Source: Lunularia cruciata (Eukaryota; Streptophyta; Marchantiopsida; Lunulariales; Lunulariaceae). Taken from it: DNA of 64,000 bases. The notes beneath the pieces were generated by a model. The model was given only the letters and a program-made list of their open reading frames with translations, did no database searches and was not told where the DNA came from. Shown here one piece after another: positions 46,501 to 58,224 of this stretch (within the stretch, counting starts at the first letter, position 1; every line of letters begins with the position of its first letter). Location: positions 41,583,034 through 41,647,033 of the forward strand of contig OX419762.1 in the NCBI GenBank assembly GCA_948567375.1, written 5' to 3'. Made by a program: the position numbers and the translations under genes.

Positions 46501-49500
46501 ATATTAAGGCTAGAATTTGAGATTGTGCTACTTATCATTGGCCTAGAAGGTAACCACGGAGGAGGACAAGAATATGACACAAGAAAAACACCATGCCTCT
46601 TCTATGTTCAAAAATCATGAGGACAATGATGTTTTTCCTCATGATCTTTATGATAGTGAGTCCTCAAAGTTGACAACTCTTGGTTCAAAGTTTACAAACA
46701 AGAATTCCATACCATATGCTATAGTCAATCAATCTTGGAGAATTTAAAAGACTTGAATTTGCCACCACCTAGACAACAAATAAAATTCAATGATTGTTTG
46801 AACTGGCCAAAATGCTTGCATGTGTGAATAAAAATGGTTCATCAAGGATGCACTCACCAAATTTTGAAATGGATCAACTTGAGCTACAAATTCAAGTTAC
46901 TTGCTTACATAGTGGATTCTTTTGACTCAACAAATTTGTAACTTCAATTGCGGGGTGTCCAAAAATTGTTCAACAAGAAATGAGAATTGAGAGCTTGAGA
47001 GATTGAGTGGCAAGTGTTTGTATAGACATCATTTTTTAGTAGAGAGATCATGAGAAAGCATGATAGATATCCAACCAAAGAGCTATAGAACGCTTTTGAA
47101 TGTGATTTGGAAATCACCCATAGTGAAATAATTAGGCTCTCCACTATAGATAGGAGCTCATTTGCAACAAAAGCTTGATTTCTTGTTGTGGAATCGTACT
47201 TTGAATGATTTTGTAATGATCTTGGAAATAAGAGATATTTGAGAACCATATTAGAATCATACAAGAGAATGTGTTTGCATGGATAGAGGTTCATTGGAAA
47301 AAAGTGCTTGAGCTTGTAGTCAAATCTCCTCTAGATGCAAAGACAATAGACACCTAATGGAATCATCTTAAGGGTAAAATCAACAAGGAAATCAAGGTAT
47401 TGTTCAAGGAAGTGGAGGAGAGTAATAGGTGGAGAATTGGGGGATACAAGGATCCATACAAAGAGTGATTGCTAAAGCAATCATGAAGATGTTCAAGTCT
47501 TAGTGCACTACAAATGAAAACATGAGTCAAGTTATCTTCTTTTAGTAACTTCACAAGGGGCAACCAATGAATTAGTGGAGATATTTTGAAAGCATGTTCA
47601 AGACATGCATAGAGACATGAACAAGGAGTGCAAATTCACTCTCATGTTGCCTTTTGTGATACAATTCTACATTGAGATGAAGTTGCCTTTTGTGATACAA
47701 TTCTACATTGAGATGAAGTTGCTCATGAAGGTAGAAAGAAAGGAGTGTCCATCACATTTTTATCATTAAGGGAATTTTCATATGCACCCAAAGTGACCAT
47801 AGAGTACAAGAAGTATAGGTTGGCAAAGTATGCTAAGTTGAAAATCATGTACATACATATGGAAGAGGGATACAATACCTTGGGATACCTATAAAAGAGA
47901 AAGGAATTATTGGCATGACCAAAGGTTTGGTCATGCCAATAAGGATCCAAGAAGAAGAAACCAAAAGTCATTGACAAGAAGAAGAAGATTGTGATGAGGA
48001 CAATCACAACACAATAAATGAAGATATTGTGATGGATGATTCCATCATGGAGGGAGATCACGATGGTATGAATGAAAGAGAAGGTGTTGCCAAGACACCA
48101 GATATATCACAAGAGGGAGAGGCAAGTCAAGGAGGACATAGATGCCCAAAAGAAGGATTGTTGAGTGAGGAGTACTTCAGATGTATCAATCTTTCATCAA
48201 ACTCAAAAGCAAGGGCGGGCAATAAACAAGATGGTGCACAATTGAGGCCATTATGGGAGGATGTGGTCAATGAAGAAGAAGAGGGATGAATGCCAAAGAA
48301 GGATAAGGAAATCCTTCATGACCAAGATAAAGTTTTGATCCCTATAGACAAGATGGATGGCAATGTACACTCCATAACCAACCTCCAAATTTAGCACAAC
48401 AATGAGGCTAGATCATTGGGTACAAAGGAAGGGAACAAGATCCAAGTAAAAGGTGGAGAGAAAAAAGAAGAAGGGAGGTCATAGGCTAGAGAAGTACCCA
48501 TGTTTGAAGAGATAGTAAAATAGATGATGGAGGCCAAGAAGGAGGACTCCATGCAAGCACGCATGCAAGAAGGAGAAAGAGTAGCACACTAAGCTGAAGA
48601 TGCAACCATTGCTCATGAGGAAGCACAAGAAGAGGTATGTATTCCACTTTCTAACAAGGAATAGATAGGGAATGAGCAAGAGAAGGATAAACCTTTGAGA
48701 TAAAACAAGCTTCAAGCTTAAGAAGATGTAAGCTAGCTCAACCATGAATGAAGACCTCTCTTGTGAGAAGTAATGAATATGGTAGATCCAACTCTTCACA
48801 AGTTGGAAATTATTCTTCCATGTGAAGTTATGTGCTCACCTTCATTGGGTTACTCAAGTGGTCAATGGAGAGAAGGCAAGAGCTTGTGAAGAGATCCTTG
48901 ATCACAAAGATCAAGGAGCGGCTTGAGATTGAAGAAGATAATTTTCATGAACTAGAATAGCCATTAGACACATAGAGAAAGGTGGAGCAAGATAGAGGAA
49001 ACATGATGGAGAGTACCAAAAAGCAAAGGTAGAGGTATGAGCCATAGGGATCAAAAAAATGAAGGGTAGAATATGAAAAATAGGTTTGTGCTTGAGATGA
49101 AGAGGTCACCTTGTTGAAAATGGAGTTGAAGAAAGTGCAAGTCAAGATCATCACCAATAAGATTATGCTTGATAATTACAAGAAGATCCAAAAACTCTTC
49201 ATCAAGGAGTTGACCAAGTAGGTTGAGAGAAAAGAGGAGAGAGAAGACCTCATCCAAGTTCAAATGCAACAAGAGCTAGTAGAAGTAGAAATTCAAGCCA
49301 TTTGTGTGAACTTGAAGGAGCAACATACAAAAGTGCTCATGATAATGCAACATGTGGCAAACTAGATAATTGAGCGTGCAAAGCATATACCTTACCCCAT
49401 TGAGTTAGACTACATGATCTAAAGACTCAAATTCCTAAGTTAGAGGCAAAGGTATAAAATAACAAAACAACTCACACACTTGTTCACTTGTCGCAAAGTG

Positions 49501-49650
49501 CACTAGAACCAAAAGTTTGAGGAGACACTAAATAAGATGATTCTTGAGTTTGTAGATTAGAAAGGGAAGGTTGAATTGCCTATTAAAAAATGTAAAGGAA
49601 AAGGTAGTTCTTTTCAATATTGTAAAGATTTGTGAGCTAAAGAAATGTAA
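46500..49650 (+). pseudogene. Decayed Lys/Glu-rich coding relic, unidentified
   Basis: The plus strand keeps coding-like stretches broken by dozens of stops. Examples are a block near 47600-47760 (DMHRDMNKECKFTL) with an in-frame 12-residue duplication, a Lys-rich block near 47950, an acidic block near 48029-48290, and a helical, charged block near 49110-49340 (EREDLIQVQMQQELVEVEIQ) that could form a coiled coil. Many stops are TAG or TAA where CAG or CAA would fit. No reverse transcriptase, integrase, transposase or zinc finger was recognised. It is likely part of an old transposon gene, but the family is unknown. Confidence 0.4.
47646..47717 (+). repeat. 36 bp perfect tandem duplication
   Basis: Two copies, each starting GTTGCCTTTTGTGATACAAT, at 47646-47681 and 47682-47717. 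The length is a multiple of three and repeats LPFVIQFYIEMK in the relic's frame. Confidence 0.9.
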
Positions 49651-50890
49651 AATAGACTAAGTGTAGAACAATCATTTGTCTACTAGTACAAAGACAAGAT
49701 CTTTCAAGTTTAATATCTTTGTGATTGTATATTACCAACTCATGACACTTTTTGTGAGTGGTTATTTTTGTAGCCAAAGACCTTCATGATAATTTACCAA
49801 AGGCAAATTTTAAGTAAAAAACAAAATTGAGGAGCTGATTTGGCATTACCACCTAGGAAGATCTTAATTAAGTTAGATTAGGATAATATAAGATACTCTG
49901 ATAGGATTAGCAATGAGTGATGTACATGTAATTAGGAGATTTCTACAAAATTGTAGCTTTTGCATTTCCTCAACAAAAGAGTAAGAATAGTATTAAGGGA
50001 TTTGGCTCAATGTAACCAAGTTCATTCATACAAAGCAATTTTTGACAAATGAAGCTTTTTACTCAAGGACCTCTATGATCTTCTATGTATATTGTGTGCA
50101 TTTTGCATGATGAATTGTTTGCTTGGTTGAGTAATGGTGAGGAAAATTGAAGAGGAACACAAGTGTTTGAAGGAAGAGAATCATTCACACTTTTTTAGAG
50201 TGTAGGACCTCCAAGGTTTTGGATAGTGAAGGTAATGTGATGAATGACTAACAAAGAGTGAGAGCATCACGAATTACCATGGTAAAAAAAGCTAGGTGAT
50301 ATGATTGATCTACATTTCATTCAGAATTGTGCCTTTGGGAAGGATAGTATGCATTCTCTATGGTTGTAGCCATCAAAGTGATAGGACTTTCATGGTGAAA
50401 CTACTTGCAAGGTAGGGAATGCCTTTAGCATGTGCACACCATTCATAGTGCTCATGACATTCAAAGCATTGATGATAGTTGTGACACATCTTCTAGTCAT
50501 TTCTAACTTGCATCCTCACGGGAATAATCAGTACTTACCACTTTACCATCTTTCAATCAACAATGAGTCATTACAATAGTCAATAAGATATTGTATGTAA
50601 TATATAAAATGAATAAATAGATTCTAAATATGAGGTAAAATTTTGGATGACATCATAATCCACAATTTCAATATTAGAGACTTAAGTTTAGTTTGGCAAG
50701 AGGAGTTAAAGTTATAATAAGCTTAGTTAAAGTTATGCAATCATCATTAGTTAACTAATCTCAATAAGACATTCAATTAGAGATTAGTTGAAAGACATTG
50801 CTTTTTGGTCAAGAGACAATCCAACATAATAGGGGATTGAGATCAAAATTTGTCTTTTATCAGGATAAAAATATGTATGTATAATTTGGC
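49651..50890. other. No gene recognised; probable transposon DNA
   Basis: Between the coding relic and the Mutator-like transposase. Stops in all frames and no motif. The 5' end of the Mutator-like element may be here, but no terminal inverted repeat was identified. Confidence 0.35.
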
Positions 50891-51846
50891 TTGACTCTAG
50901 TTGCAATCCACAATTTTATCTCACCAACTCCTCATCTCCTACCCTCTTCCAATTTGATAATTCAACCACATGTTGCAATTGTCAGTACAATAATCTCCTC
51001 TTCAACGACTTGCTCCTTTGCAATTGTCACACCTCTTTGTTGCACACTACCCTCTATCAATAAAGAGCTTTACTTATGCACCATGTGTGCATTTTGTAGT
51101 ACAACATAGACTTCTTCTTCAACATGTTCCTTCAAACCACCACTTAAGACATCATATACCACACTTGAAGCTGCCAAGAAAGTTATGCAAGCCTTTGCAT
51201 TGCAATGAGGCTACTATGTTCAACATTATTGCTCCAAAAGGTCACAAAAGTTCAAAATGCACAATCTTTTTGTGATAGCTTGTTTGCCATCACAAAATAA
51301 ATTTAGTAGGAAAACCACTCATACTTGACCAAGGAAAACATAGAAGAAGAAGACCAAATTTTGTTGCATGCAATGTCCTTGGTCAAGTCATTTTCTGACC
51401 TTTCTTTCCAAAAATTGGTGTCATAGAATGGAAATTGATGGTAGAAAAGATATCCACAATCATCTTCCCACTACCAAAATGTTTGCATATCCCACTGCTT
51501 GTATTATCATTCATGTCAACATTGTAACAATTCAAGATATTCAAAGGCCAACTCAATTCTAAGGACCATTTTGACAACTCTTTGCTAGTAGAACCCAAAT
51601 AGCTTAATCAATGCCCAAGATATCTACAACATCAAGAAAATGATGCATTCAACAAATTATATGGCCAAATGCTCATGGAAGTGCTCTTGGATATACTATA
51701 AGAGGAACAAGTATTATATGATTATGCTAAAGATGCATAAGTAAGGTTCACTTATCTCTTCTTTGCATCAACATCTACAATTGAGTTGGACAAGGAGTTT
51801 CTGAAGGGTCTTTTGATTGATGGTACATATAAGATAAATATGTATG
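50891..51846 (+). pseudogene. Mutator-like (MULE) transposase, N-terminal part with FAR1-type zinc finger
   Basis: Plus-strand relic. At 51365-51500 it shows C-x-x-C-P-W, a spaced W, then HNHLPTTKMFAYPTA, the zinc-finger layout (C...C...H-x-H) of FAR1-related and Mutator-like transposases. A block near 51150-51260 (AAKKVMQAFALQ, YYVQHYCSKRSQ) fits the preceding part of that domain. At about 51805-51846 LLIDGTYKINMY matches the conserved first catalytic block of the MULE transposase (usually LLIDATYKTNKY), including the first catalytic Asp. Frameshifts and stops occur between. The gene breaks off at about 51846, where a 2.6 kb insert begins. Confidence 0.7.
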
Positions 51847-52924
51847 TTAATGTTGTCTTGAATTAATTTTTATATGAGCACAATTTGATTGAATCTCACT
51901 CCTTCAAGTTTGAAATCTTCTTTTACACGTTGTTGATAGAACATCAACAAATATATTGTTCTTTATATTATTTTGTTTCATGAGTTAAAAAATAAAAATA
52001 GACTACCTATGAGCCTTTGTTAGTATTTGCAAAATCTTTCTCACATTTATCTCCTTCTAGTTTTGGTTACATATTGTAAGCTTGCTTTAATGAACACAAT
52101 TGGGCAGTTGATCTCTATCACAACATTTGCAATACCAAAGCTAGTTTGCTCAAACATTGGAAGGTTAGTCTTGGCATCCATAACTATACCAATAGTTGCT
52201 TAGACACTACTTAGTGGTGGCCAGATTTTATGTCTATTGATCACACCATCAGAGTTACGGTTTGCATTGTTAGGTGGATTGTTAATAGGACTATTAGCAG
52301 CACTATTAGGGTGGAGTTCTAGGCTAAGTCTAGAAGAGTATACCTTCAAAGTGTATGCACAAAGAGCTCACTTCTTGATGTTGAGCCTTTGAGCTCTTTA
52401 TCATAGTGGACAAAGATTGGTAAGCATCACCTAGAGTCTCTTTAGCTAAAGTGGGTGTGTCTTGATAGTGTAATCAGAGCCCATTGGTGGTTTTTTATTA
52501 AGTTGAAAATGATTGATTTCTGATTTGAGTTGAGTTTATGACCATTTGATTACATCAAAAAATGAGCAAGAAAGAAATTGGGTGCAAGAAGAAAAAGCAT
52601 TGGTGATATTTTTAGGCTTCAGATATTGTTACTACCGTTTATCATTGCTCAATTTCCTTGAGAATGATTGTGTGCAGAAGCTCTTTCAAATTTATGTGAA
52701 GATTTTGATTTGTGTGAAGACTTGATGTAGAAATGCTATTGAAATTTCCAAAGTCAGATCTATGAGTGTTCAATTGCACTAAAATTGGGTTTGATTTGAG
52801 CACAATGAGATGAAATTGAAGTTAAGTGATGAAAATTGGGCCCATGTGCAAAATTGGAGATGGATTTGAGAACCTATCTCTTCAAATTAGGAGGTCTCTA
52901 TCTCCGCTTTTGACTTGATTAAGC

Positions 52925-53323
52925 ATTTGGTGGAGGATTTAGAGGTCAACCAAATATAATAAAGGTCTACCAAAGTTGGTGGAAGTTTGATTTGGATGCC
53001 AATCTTGAGGTAGAGTAAGTATTGGAATTTGGTCATAATTGGAGAGGCATTTGGAGGTCTCAAAGTGAGTAAGTGGCCAAGTTAGTCAAGGTTAGCCTAC
53101 TAGAGAGGGTTTGAGAATCGGCAACAAGGTTCCCATCCCCTCAATTTCATATTTGGTGGAGGATTTAAAGGTCAACTAACTATAATAAAGGTCTACCAAA
53201 GTTGGTGGAAGTTTGATTTGGAGGCCAATCTTGAGGTAGAGCAAGTTTTGGAGGTTGGCTAGAGTTAGAGAAGTATTTGGAGGTCTTTGTTGAGTTAGTG
53301 GTTGAGTTAATCAAGGTTTGCCT
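52925..53323 (+). repeat. Direct repeat of about 170 bp, 226 bp spacing
   Basis: Both copies begin ATTTGGTGGAGGATTTA and run through GGTCTACCAAAGTTGGTGG and GAGTTAGTG-like sequence to GCCTAC. They differ by scattered substitutions, so the duplication is not recent. Confidence 0.8.
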
Positions 53324-53359
53324 ACAAAGTACAAAAGGATTCTACTTGGTTGTATTTTT

Positions 53360-53508
53360 CTAACCTTCTATACATGTTTGGGTTTGTGTTAGGTATATCC
53401 TTGCTTCCTCATTAACTTGATATCTTTTCCTAATTTTTATGGTCTTCTATACATGTTTTGGTTTTTGTTCTAAATATTCTTGCTTCCTCATTAACTTGAC
53501 ATCTTTAT
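53360..53508 (+). repeat. Tandem duplication of about 69 bp
   Basis: CTTCTATACATGTTTGGGTT...CTTGCTTCCTCATTAACTTG occurs at about 53363-53428 and again at 53443-53508 with a few substitutions. Confidence 0.75.
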
Positions 53509-54425
53509 TGCTCAAATGATGATACATAGCTTGGACAAGGAAAGATTTGGAAAAAATTACCATTAACTAAATCCTTTCTAGTTACTCTATATATACACAC
53601 ACATCAACTCTTGCATTACAATTTGTCAAGTCCTCAACATATGATCCTCATATTACACTCCAAAACTATTATAATGTCATCATAACCTTTAGCACTTATA
53701 GACAAGTCTATCCAAATGTCATATCAATCATATAATGCTCCATTCATTAGTGAGCTTCAACTCATCCCTAAAAATCCTCATTCAAGAAACCAAGGACTAG
53801 ACCATAGAAGAAACCAAGGATTGAGCCATGGATTAGGGCTATGTTATAACATGAAGTAGGTCAAACAAAAAGGCCATTTACTTCAAATATGACCATGGAA
53901 GCACTACCTCACCAACTTGGCTTGAAAATTGAAACCCAAAAATGAAAGACCAACACATAACTTGGCGAAAGCACATTCAAAGTTGTCATTTTTTAGAGGA
54001 TTGAAGCAAAAAAGCTAACAATCACCAATCATCAATACAATCATCCTTCTTCTCATGATATATCTAACCATCCACTAGCTAGACATTTTAGTGCAAAGTT
54101 ACAAAAAATGCAAGGACATTAGCTATGGTTGGGATATATCTTTGTCAAATTTCAATAGCTCTTTGACAAGAGTACACATCAATTTGTGTCACTCCAAGGG
54201 ATATTTATAACAAAAAATCAATGGTCCATAGAGAAGCTTTGGGTGGAATGAAATCCATCCAATCCCTTATCTTTGAACTAAGGGATTCAAGAGTAGAAAT
54301 AGTCAAACCAGCCTATCAATGTAGGTAATGTGATAGATCTTTTTTTTCCCCACAAAGATTCTATTACTCTAGCTTGGCAATTTGGCCACATGTTCCTAAT
54401 GGATAGGACAAACCACACAATTGAT

Positions 54426-54721
54426 TCATTCTCCTCCTATTGAACATTGATGGGGCAATCGCAACAAGTAACCATAGCAACATTCTTCTTTCTTGAAGAA
54501 GGAAGAATGGGAAGACTACCTTGGGTATTTGCAAAGTTTTAGGATCTTGTTTGCCTTGGGCAGCCTTTGGTGATGGTGGTGATAGATAGGGAGCTAGAAT
54601 TGATGGGTGCACTAGAAGATGTGTTCTCAATCACAAACTATCTCATTTTCTTTTGGCACATTTCAAAGAATGTCTTGTCTACCTATAAAAGCTACTTTGA
54701 TGATAATGAGCGGTTCAACAA
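54426..54721 (+). pseudogene. MULE transposase, middle part (second catalytic block)
   Basis: SPLLNIDGAIATS near 54430 matches the PLLEIVG segment that normally follows the first catalytic block. A frameshift leads to IATFFFLEEGRMG. Then VIDRELELMGALEDVFS (from about 54576) matches the second catalytic-Asp block of MULE transposases (VTDRELALMNALEDVFP), followed by FFWHISKNVL (usual form WHI-x-KNV). The sequence is cut at 54721 by a solo LTR. Confidence 0.8.
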
Positions 54722-55189
54722 TGTAAAAGACCAAGACCAAGGAGAGAAATAGGAGAATGGAAGATCAAAGTGAAAGATCACATTAGGACTATTGAATGAA
54801 GGAAATTCTGAATACCTAACATGAGTGTAGGCGTTGGTATTCATAGTGAAATATACAAGGCTCTTGAGAAGCTTCTCAAGAAGCTTTCTAAAAGCTGCAT
54901 GCTTGGAGCACAAGCCAAGTTAACCGGTAAGCTTCTCAAGAACCTCTCTTCTATAAGACGTCTACTTGGCATGCAAGCTAAGCTAGCCAAGAAGTTTACC
55001 TCTAGAAGCCACCTACTTGGTGTGCAAGCTAAGCTAGCCAAGAAGCTTCCTCCTTGGCATGCACATTACCCACCATTTGGAAGGTGCCAAGTACCTTCCT
55101 AGATTCTTCTAGAATATTCTTAGCTAATTTGGTCTAATTGCTACTTTGTTAGTCTTGACTAACTCATTGGTAAGCTCCATATTGTCACA
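54722..55189 (-). mobile_element. Solo LTR, family B, reverse orientation, inside the MULE transposase
   Basis: 468 bp, the reverse complement of the family B LTR: TGTAAAAGACC at the left edge and ATATTGTCACA at the right edge. It contains AGAAGCTTCTCAAGAAGCTT. Perfect target duplication AACAA at 54717-54721 and 55190-55194. With one copy of the duplication counted, the transposase frame continues across the site (RFN then KFLRGWN), which shows the LTR interrupted it. Confidence 0.9.
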
Positions 55190-55600
55190 AACAAGTTTTT
55201 AAGAGGGTGGAATGTAGTGATGATTTCTCTATTGGTTAACAAGTTTGTTGATCTTTGGGCATCTCTCTAAAGCCAATTAGAGCTCCACCTACAGACAATG
55301 GAATATTTGGAGCAAACATGGCTGCCATTGAAAGAAAACTTGGCTTATGCATTGGTAAACCATGTCCTTCATCTTCAATCCTATTCCACATCCAAAGTGG
55401 AAGGTGCTCATGCATTGCTCCAGAAGTTTCTCTAGATCTCAATTAGTGATTTACATGGGGTAGTTGAACACACCAGGATGTTAATTTTCAACGTCAAAAA
55501 GCCATATTATATGTTTCATTCTTATTTGTAGTGGTTTGTAATATCTCACTTTGTAAGAATCCTTTCTACAAGACATGATTGGACAAGTCTTGTGATTTGC
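55190..55600 (+). pseudogene. MULE transposase, C-terminal catalytic part
   Basis: Continues in frame from the block before the solo LTR. It has a W-N pair (RGWNVVMISL), YLEQTWLPLKENLAYA (55300s) and TSKVEGAHALLQKFL (about 55388-55435). The last matches the conserved TSRVEGAHAVLK-type motif near the third catalytic region of MULE transposases. One stop follows in QKFL*IS. Confidence 0.75.
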
Positions 55601-56538
55601 TTTGAGAAAGGTAAAGTGCAATAGATATGCTTGATTTTCCTACATATTTATACTCATGTATCATATCGCTCTTGTTCTTTCATCCTTCTGATTGTTCTTA
55701 GGTCTCATAGCTAGATGACTACAAGTTAGAAAGTAAAAGTGCATAAATCAGTCCAACTCACACTTAACCTTGAACAAGAATATGACAAAGATCTCTTCTC
55801 TTGCTCTTCTCTTGGTAGAGGTGCAATGCAATAAACACTAATATGGATCTATTGCACAATGTGTTGATCTTGAAACAATACAACATAGCCAATGAATTTG
55901 TGACTAGAGGTAACAAATGTATGAAGGCTTTTGGTACTACAATAGAACTACCACGCAACCATATCATTGAGGCTAAACTCAAATCTGGTCAAAAGCTTTC
56001 ATTGGTTGATGTGAATCCATAATGGCTCCTAGAGCTATAGTCCCATCTTGTAGTTCCAAGAGCCAATGTGAATTTATTTGATGCTATCAAGCTCAAGTAT
56101 GAGAGACTTTTGCATGATAAACATGCAATATTTGAGACTCTATTATAAGGAGAGCTACTTGATATCAAGAATCCAATGGTTGTGGTTACAAAAGTGGCCT
56201 TTGTGGATCTCTTGTACGTCCAAAATCCTCTACAACAAGAGACAAGTCTTCACATGGACTCCTAAAGCCTTCTACTAAATTGTGGAAGTGTGGCATTTGT
56301 CACAAAGCCAATCATGGCATCTAGATGTGCAAAGAGAAAGACCCAAAAGTGGCCTGTCATTGCCTAAGGTCAATGACATTGCATCTAGTTTATTAGCTTG
56401 TTGGGTACAATCTTGGACAGATGTTTAGAGAGACTAAAATTGTGGTTTTGAGTGATAGATTTGGCCCTCAAAAATGCTAAAGATGGATGGCCTTAGATCC
56501 AACAATGGATGGAAGCCACTCTTGAATAGGATCAAGTT
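55601..56538 (+). pseudogene. Downstream part of the MULE coding region, with a possible CCHC zinc knuckle
   Basis: Open stretches include NEFVTRGNKCMKAFG and EAKLKSGQKLSLVDVNP around 55890-56020. At about 56291-56335, KCGICHKANHGI*MCKEK fits C-x2-C-x4-H-x4-C, a zinc knuckle with a stop inside it. MULE proteins may end in such a knuckle. The family B element begins at 56539, so the true end is not visible. Confidence 0.4.
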
Positions 56539-56970
56539 TGTAACAATATGGAGTTTAGCGATGAAGTTAGTTAGGACTAAAAAAGTAATGAATAGGCCAA
56601 ATTAGCTTAGAATATTTTAGAAATATCTAAAAAGCTTCTTGGGAAGCTTCCTGGCTAGCTTAGCTTGCACTCCAAGTAAATAGCTTCTAGAAGGAAGCTT
56701 TTAGAAGCTTCTAACTAACTTAGCTTGCAAGCCAAGAAGACAATTTCTAGAAAGAAGCTTCTTGAGAAGCTTCTTGGTTAACTTGGTTTGCACTCCAAGA
56801 AAGTGGCTCAAGGAAGCTTCTTGAGAATTTTCTCAAGAAACTTGTTTGCTTCCTATAAATACTAGAGCCAAAGCTCATGCTAAGTATTTAGAGTTCAGTT
56901 TCCCACACTCAAGTGTCCCAATGTGATCTTCCATTCTCCTATTTCTCTCCTTAGTCTTAGGTCTTTTAAA
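56539..56970 (+). repeat. 5' LTR of family B element
   Basis: Starts TGTAACAATATGG and ends TCTTTTAAA (the usual CA end is changed to AA). Rich in AAGCTT palindromes. TATAAATA at 56854-56861 is the likely promoter. Confidence 0.85.
56854..56861 (+). promoter_or_regulatory. TATA box in the family B LTR
   Basis: CCTATAAATACTAGAGCC; the same motif is in the LTR copies at 16.7 kb and 62.0 kb. Confidence 0.6.
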
Positions 56971-56971
56971 T

Positions 56972-56986
56972 TGGTATTAGAGCAAG
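56972..56986 (+). other. Primer-binding site, initiator Met tRNA
   Basis: TGGTATTAGAGCAAG follows one base after the LTR. It matches TGGTATCAGAGC with one change, so the primer is initiator Met tRNA, as in family A. Confidence 0.8.
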
Positions 56987-57234
56987 AATGAGATGGATTG
57001 CATTTATTGACCACTAAATCCATTTCCGCCAAACCATTAGGATTTTTGTGTCTAGACATTACCCAAACATCACTTCACACAATTCATCACCTCACGTTTC
57101 AAGTAGAATTTTTTGAATGCAATCACCTTGTCCAAGGAACCCTTGATACTTCCGGTTGTAACTTATGGAGAATGGTGGACATGTTGCATCTATGTGTTAG
57201 TAAATTAGATAAATTGGAGGTAGTGTGATAGAGT

Positions 57235-58090
57235 AGTAGCCATGGCGGCAATGCTCAAGATTATCATTGTTGTGCAACAAAAAATTGAGCATCTTACTTG
57301 ATTGTTGGATGAACGAGACCAACAATGATAAGAGCACATAAAGAGAGCACCATTTTGAGAAAGAGAAGACTAAATCCAATTTCCAAAATCCAATGTATTT
57401 GATGGAAAGAATCTTTTAGGTGCAATGGAGAATTTCATATTTGATTGTGAATGTTATTTTGATGCTACAAATCTTCAAGATGAACAAAAACAAGTTCTCT
57501 TAGCTTCAAGCCAATTGGATGGAGCAACAAAGCTATGGTGGCAATTCCTAGTGAAGCAAGCTGAAAGGCAATTTGTTACACCAATCTTGACATGGGAAGA
57601 ATTCAAGGGTGCAATAATTGGGCAATTCTAAGCAATCAATGCCACACGAGCTGCACAAGATAAGTTGGTAGAGTTGAAGCAGGTTGGTTTTGTAAGAAAC
57701 TACATCATCCAATTCTAGAACACCATTATGCAGATTCTAGATATAATGGATGGTGAAGCTTTGGATTGGTTTGTGAGGAGCTTGAAGTCAAAAACCAAAT
57801 TAGAAGTGACTATGCAAGAGCCAAAATACTTGGAAGAAGCCATGTAGCTAGCAGAGCAATTTCATTCCTTGGTTGTGACAACTTGGTCTCAACTTAGACC
57901 TTCACAAAACCAACTAACACATTGCACATGTGTGGAAGAGCCGGCACCCATGGAGATTGATGTTATCTAACGGAGACCACTTGGTATAATGGATCAAGAA
58001 AGATTGTGGTAAAATGGTGGTTGCTTTTTTTGTCGCTAGATTGGACATCAAATTGCTGAATGTCCACTCAAGAATGTGAGATCTTGACAA
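57235..58090 (+). pseudogene. Family B gag with CCHC zinc knuckle
   Basis: Capsid gene. The open block at 57425-57631 holds FDATNLQDEQKQVLLAS, GATKLWWQFL and LTWEEFKGAIIGQF, the classic W...W...F pattern of plant Ty3/gypsy capsid. It continues with RAAQDKLVELKQVG and LDWFVRSLKSKTK. A zinc knuckle, CFFCR*IGHQIAECP (C-x2-C-x4-H-x4-C), is at about 58021-58065. At least five stops interrupt it, most being TAG or TAA in place of CAG, CAA or TGG. Confidence 0.8.
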
Positions 58091-58224
58091 ATTGCCCAAA
58101 TGGAGGTTGTAGAGCGGAATGATCAAGAAACAAGGAATCCCAATAGGAGATTTCAAGCCGCCTATTTGGAACTTGATTAGTTCTAATGGGATTGAATCCT
58201 TGACATATGAAAGTTTGTTTCATT

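Larger units (their letters stand above)
51847..54425. other. 2.6 kb insert splitting the MULE transposase
   Basis: Sequence between the first catalytic block (ending near 51846) and the next recognisable block (SPLLNIDGAI, from about 54425). It codes for nothing recognisable. It contains a 170 bp direct repeat spaced 226 bp apart (52925/53151) and a 69 bp repeat (53360/53440). Its ends and target duplication could not be fixed. It may be a non-autonomous element or several. Confidence 0.45.

Noticed and set aside
52468-52490. Primer-binding site of a third LTR element
   Set aside because: ATCAGAGCC matches, but no LTR pair or polypurine tract was found around it, so no element is called.
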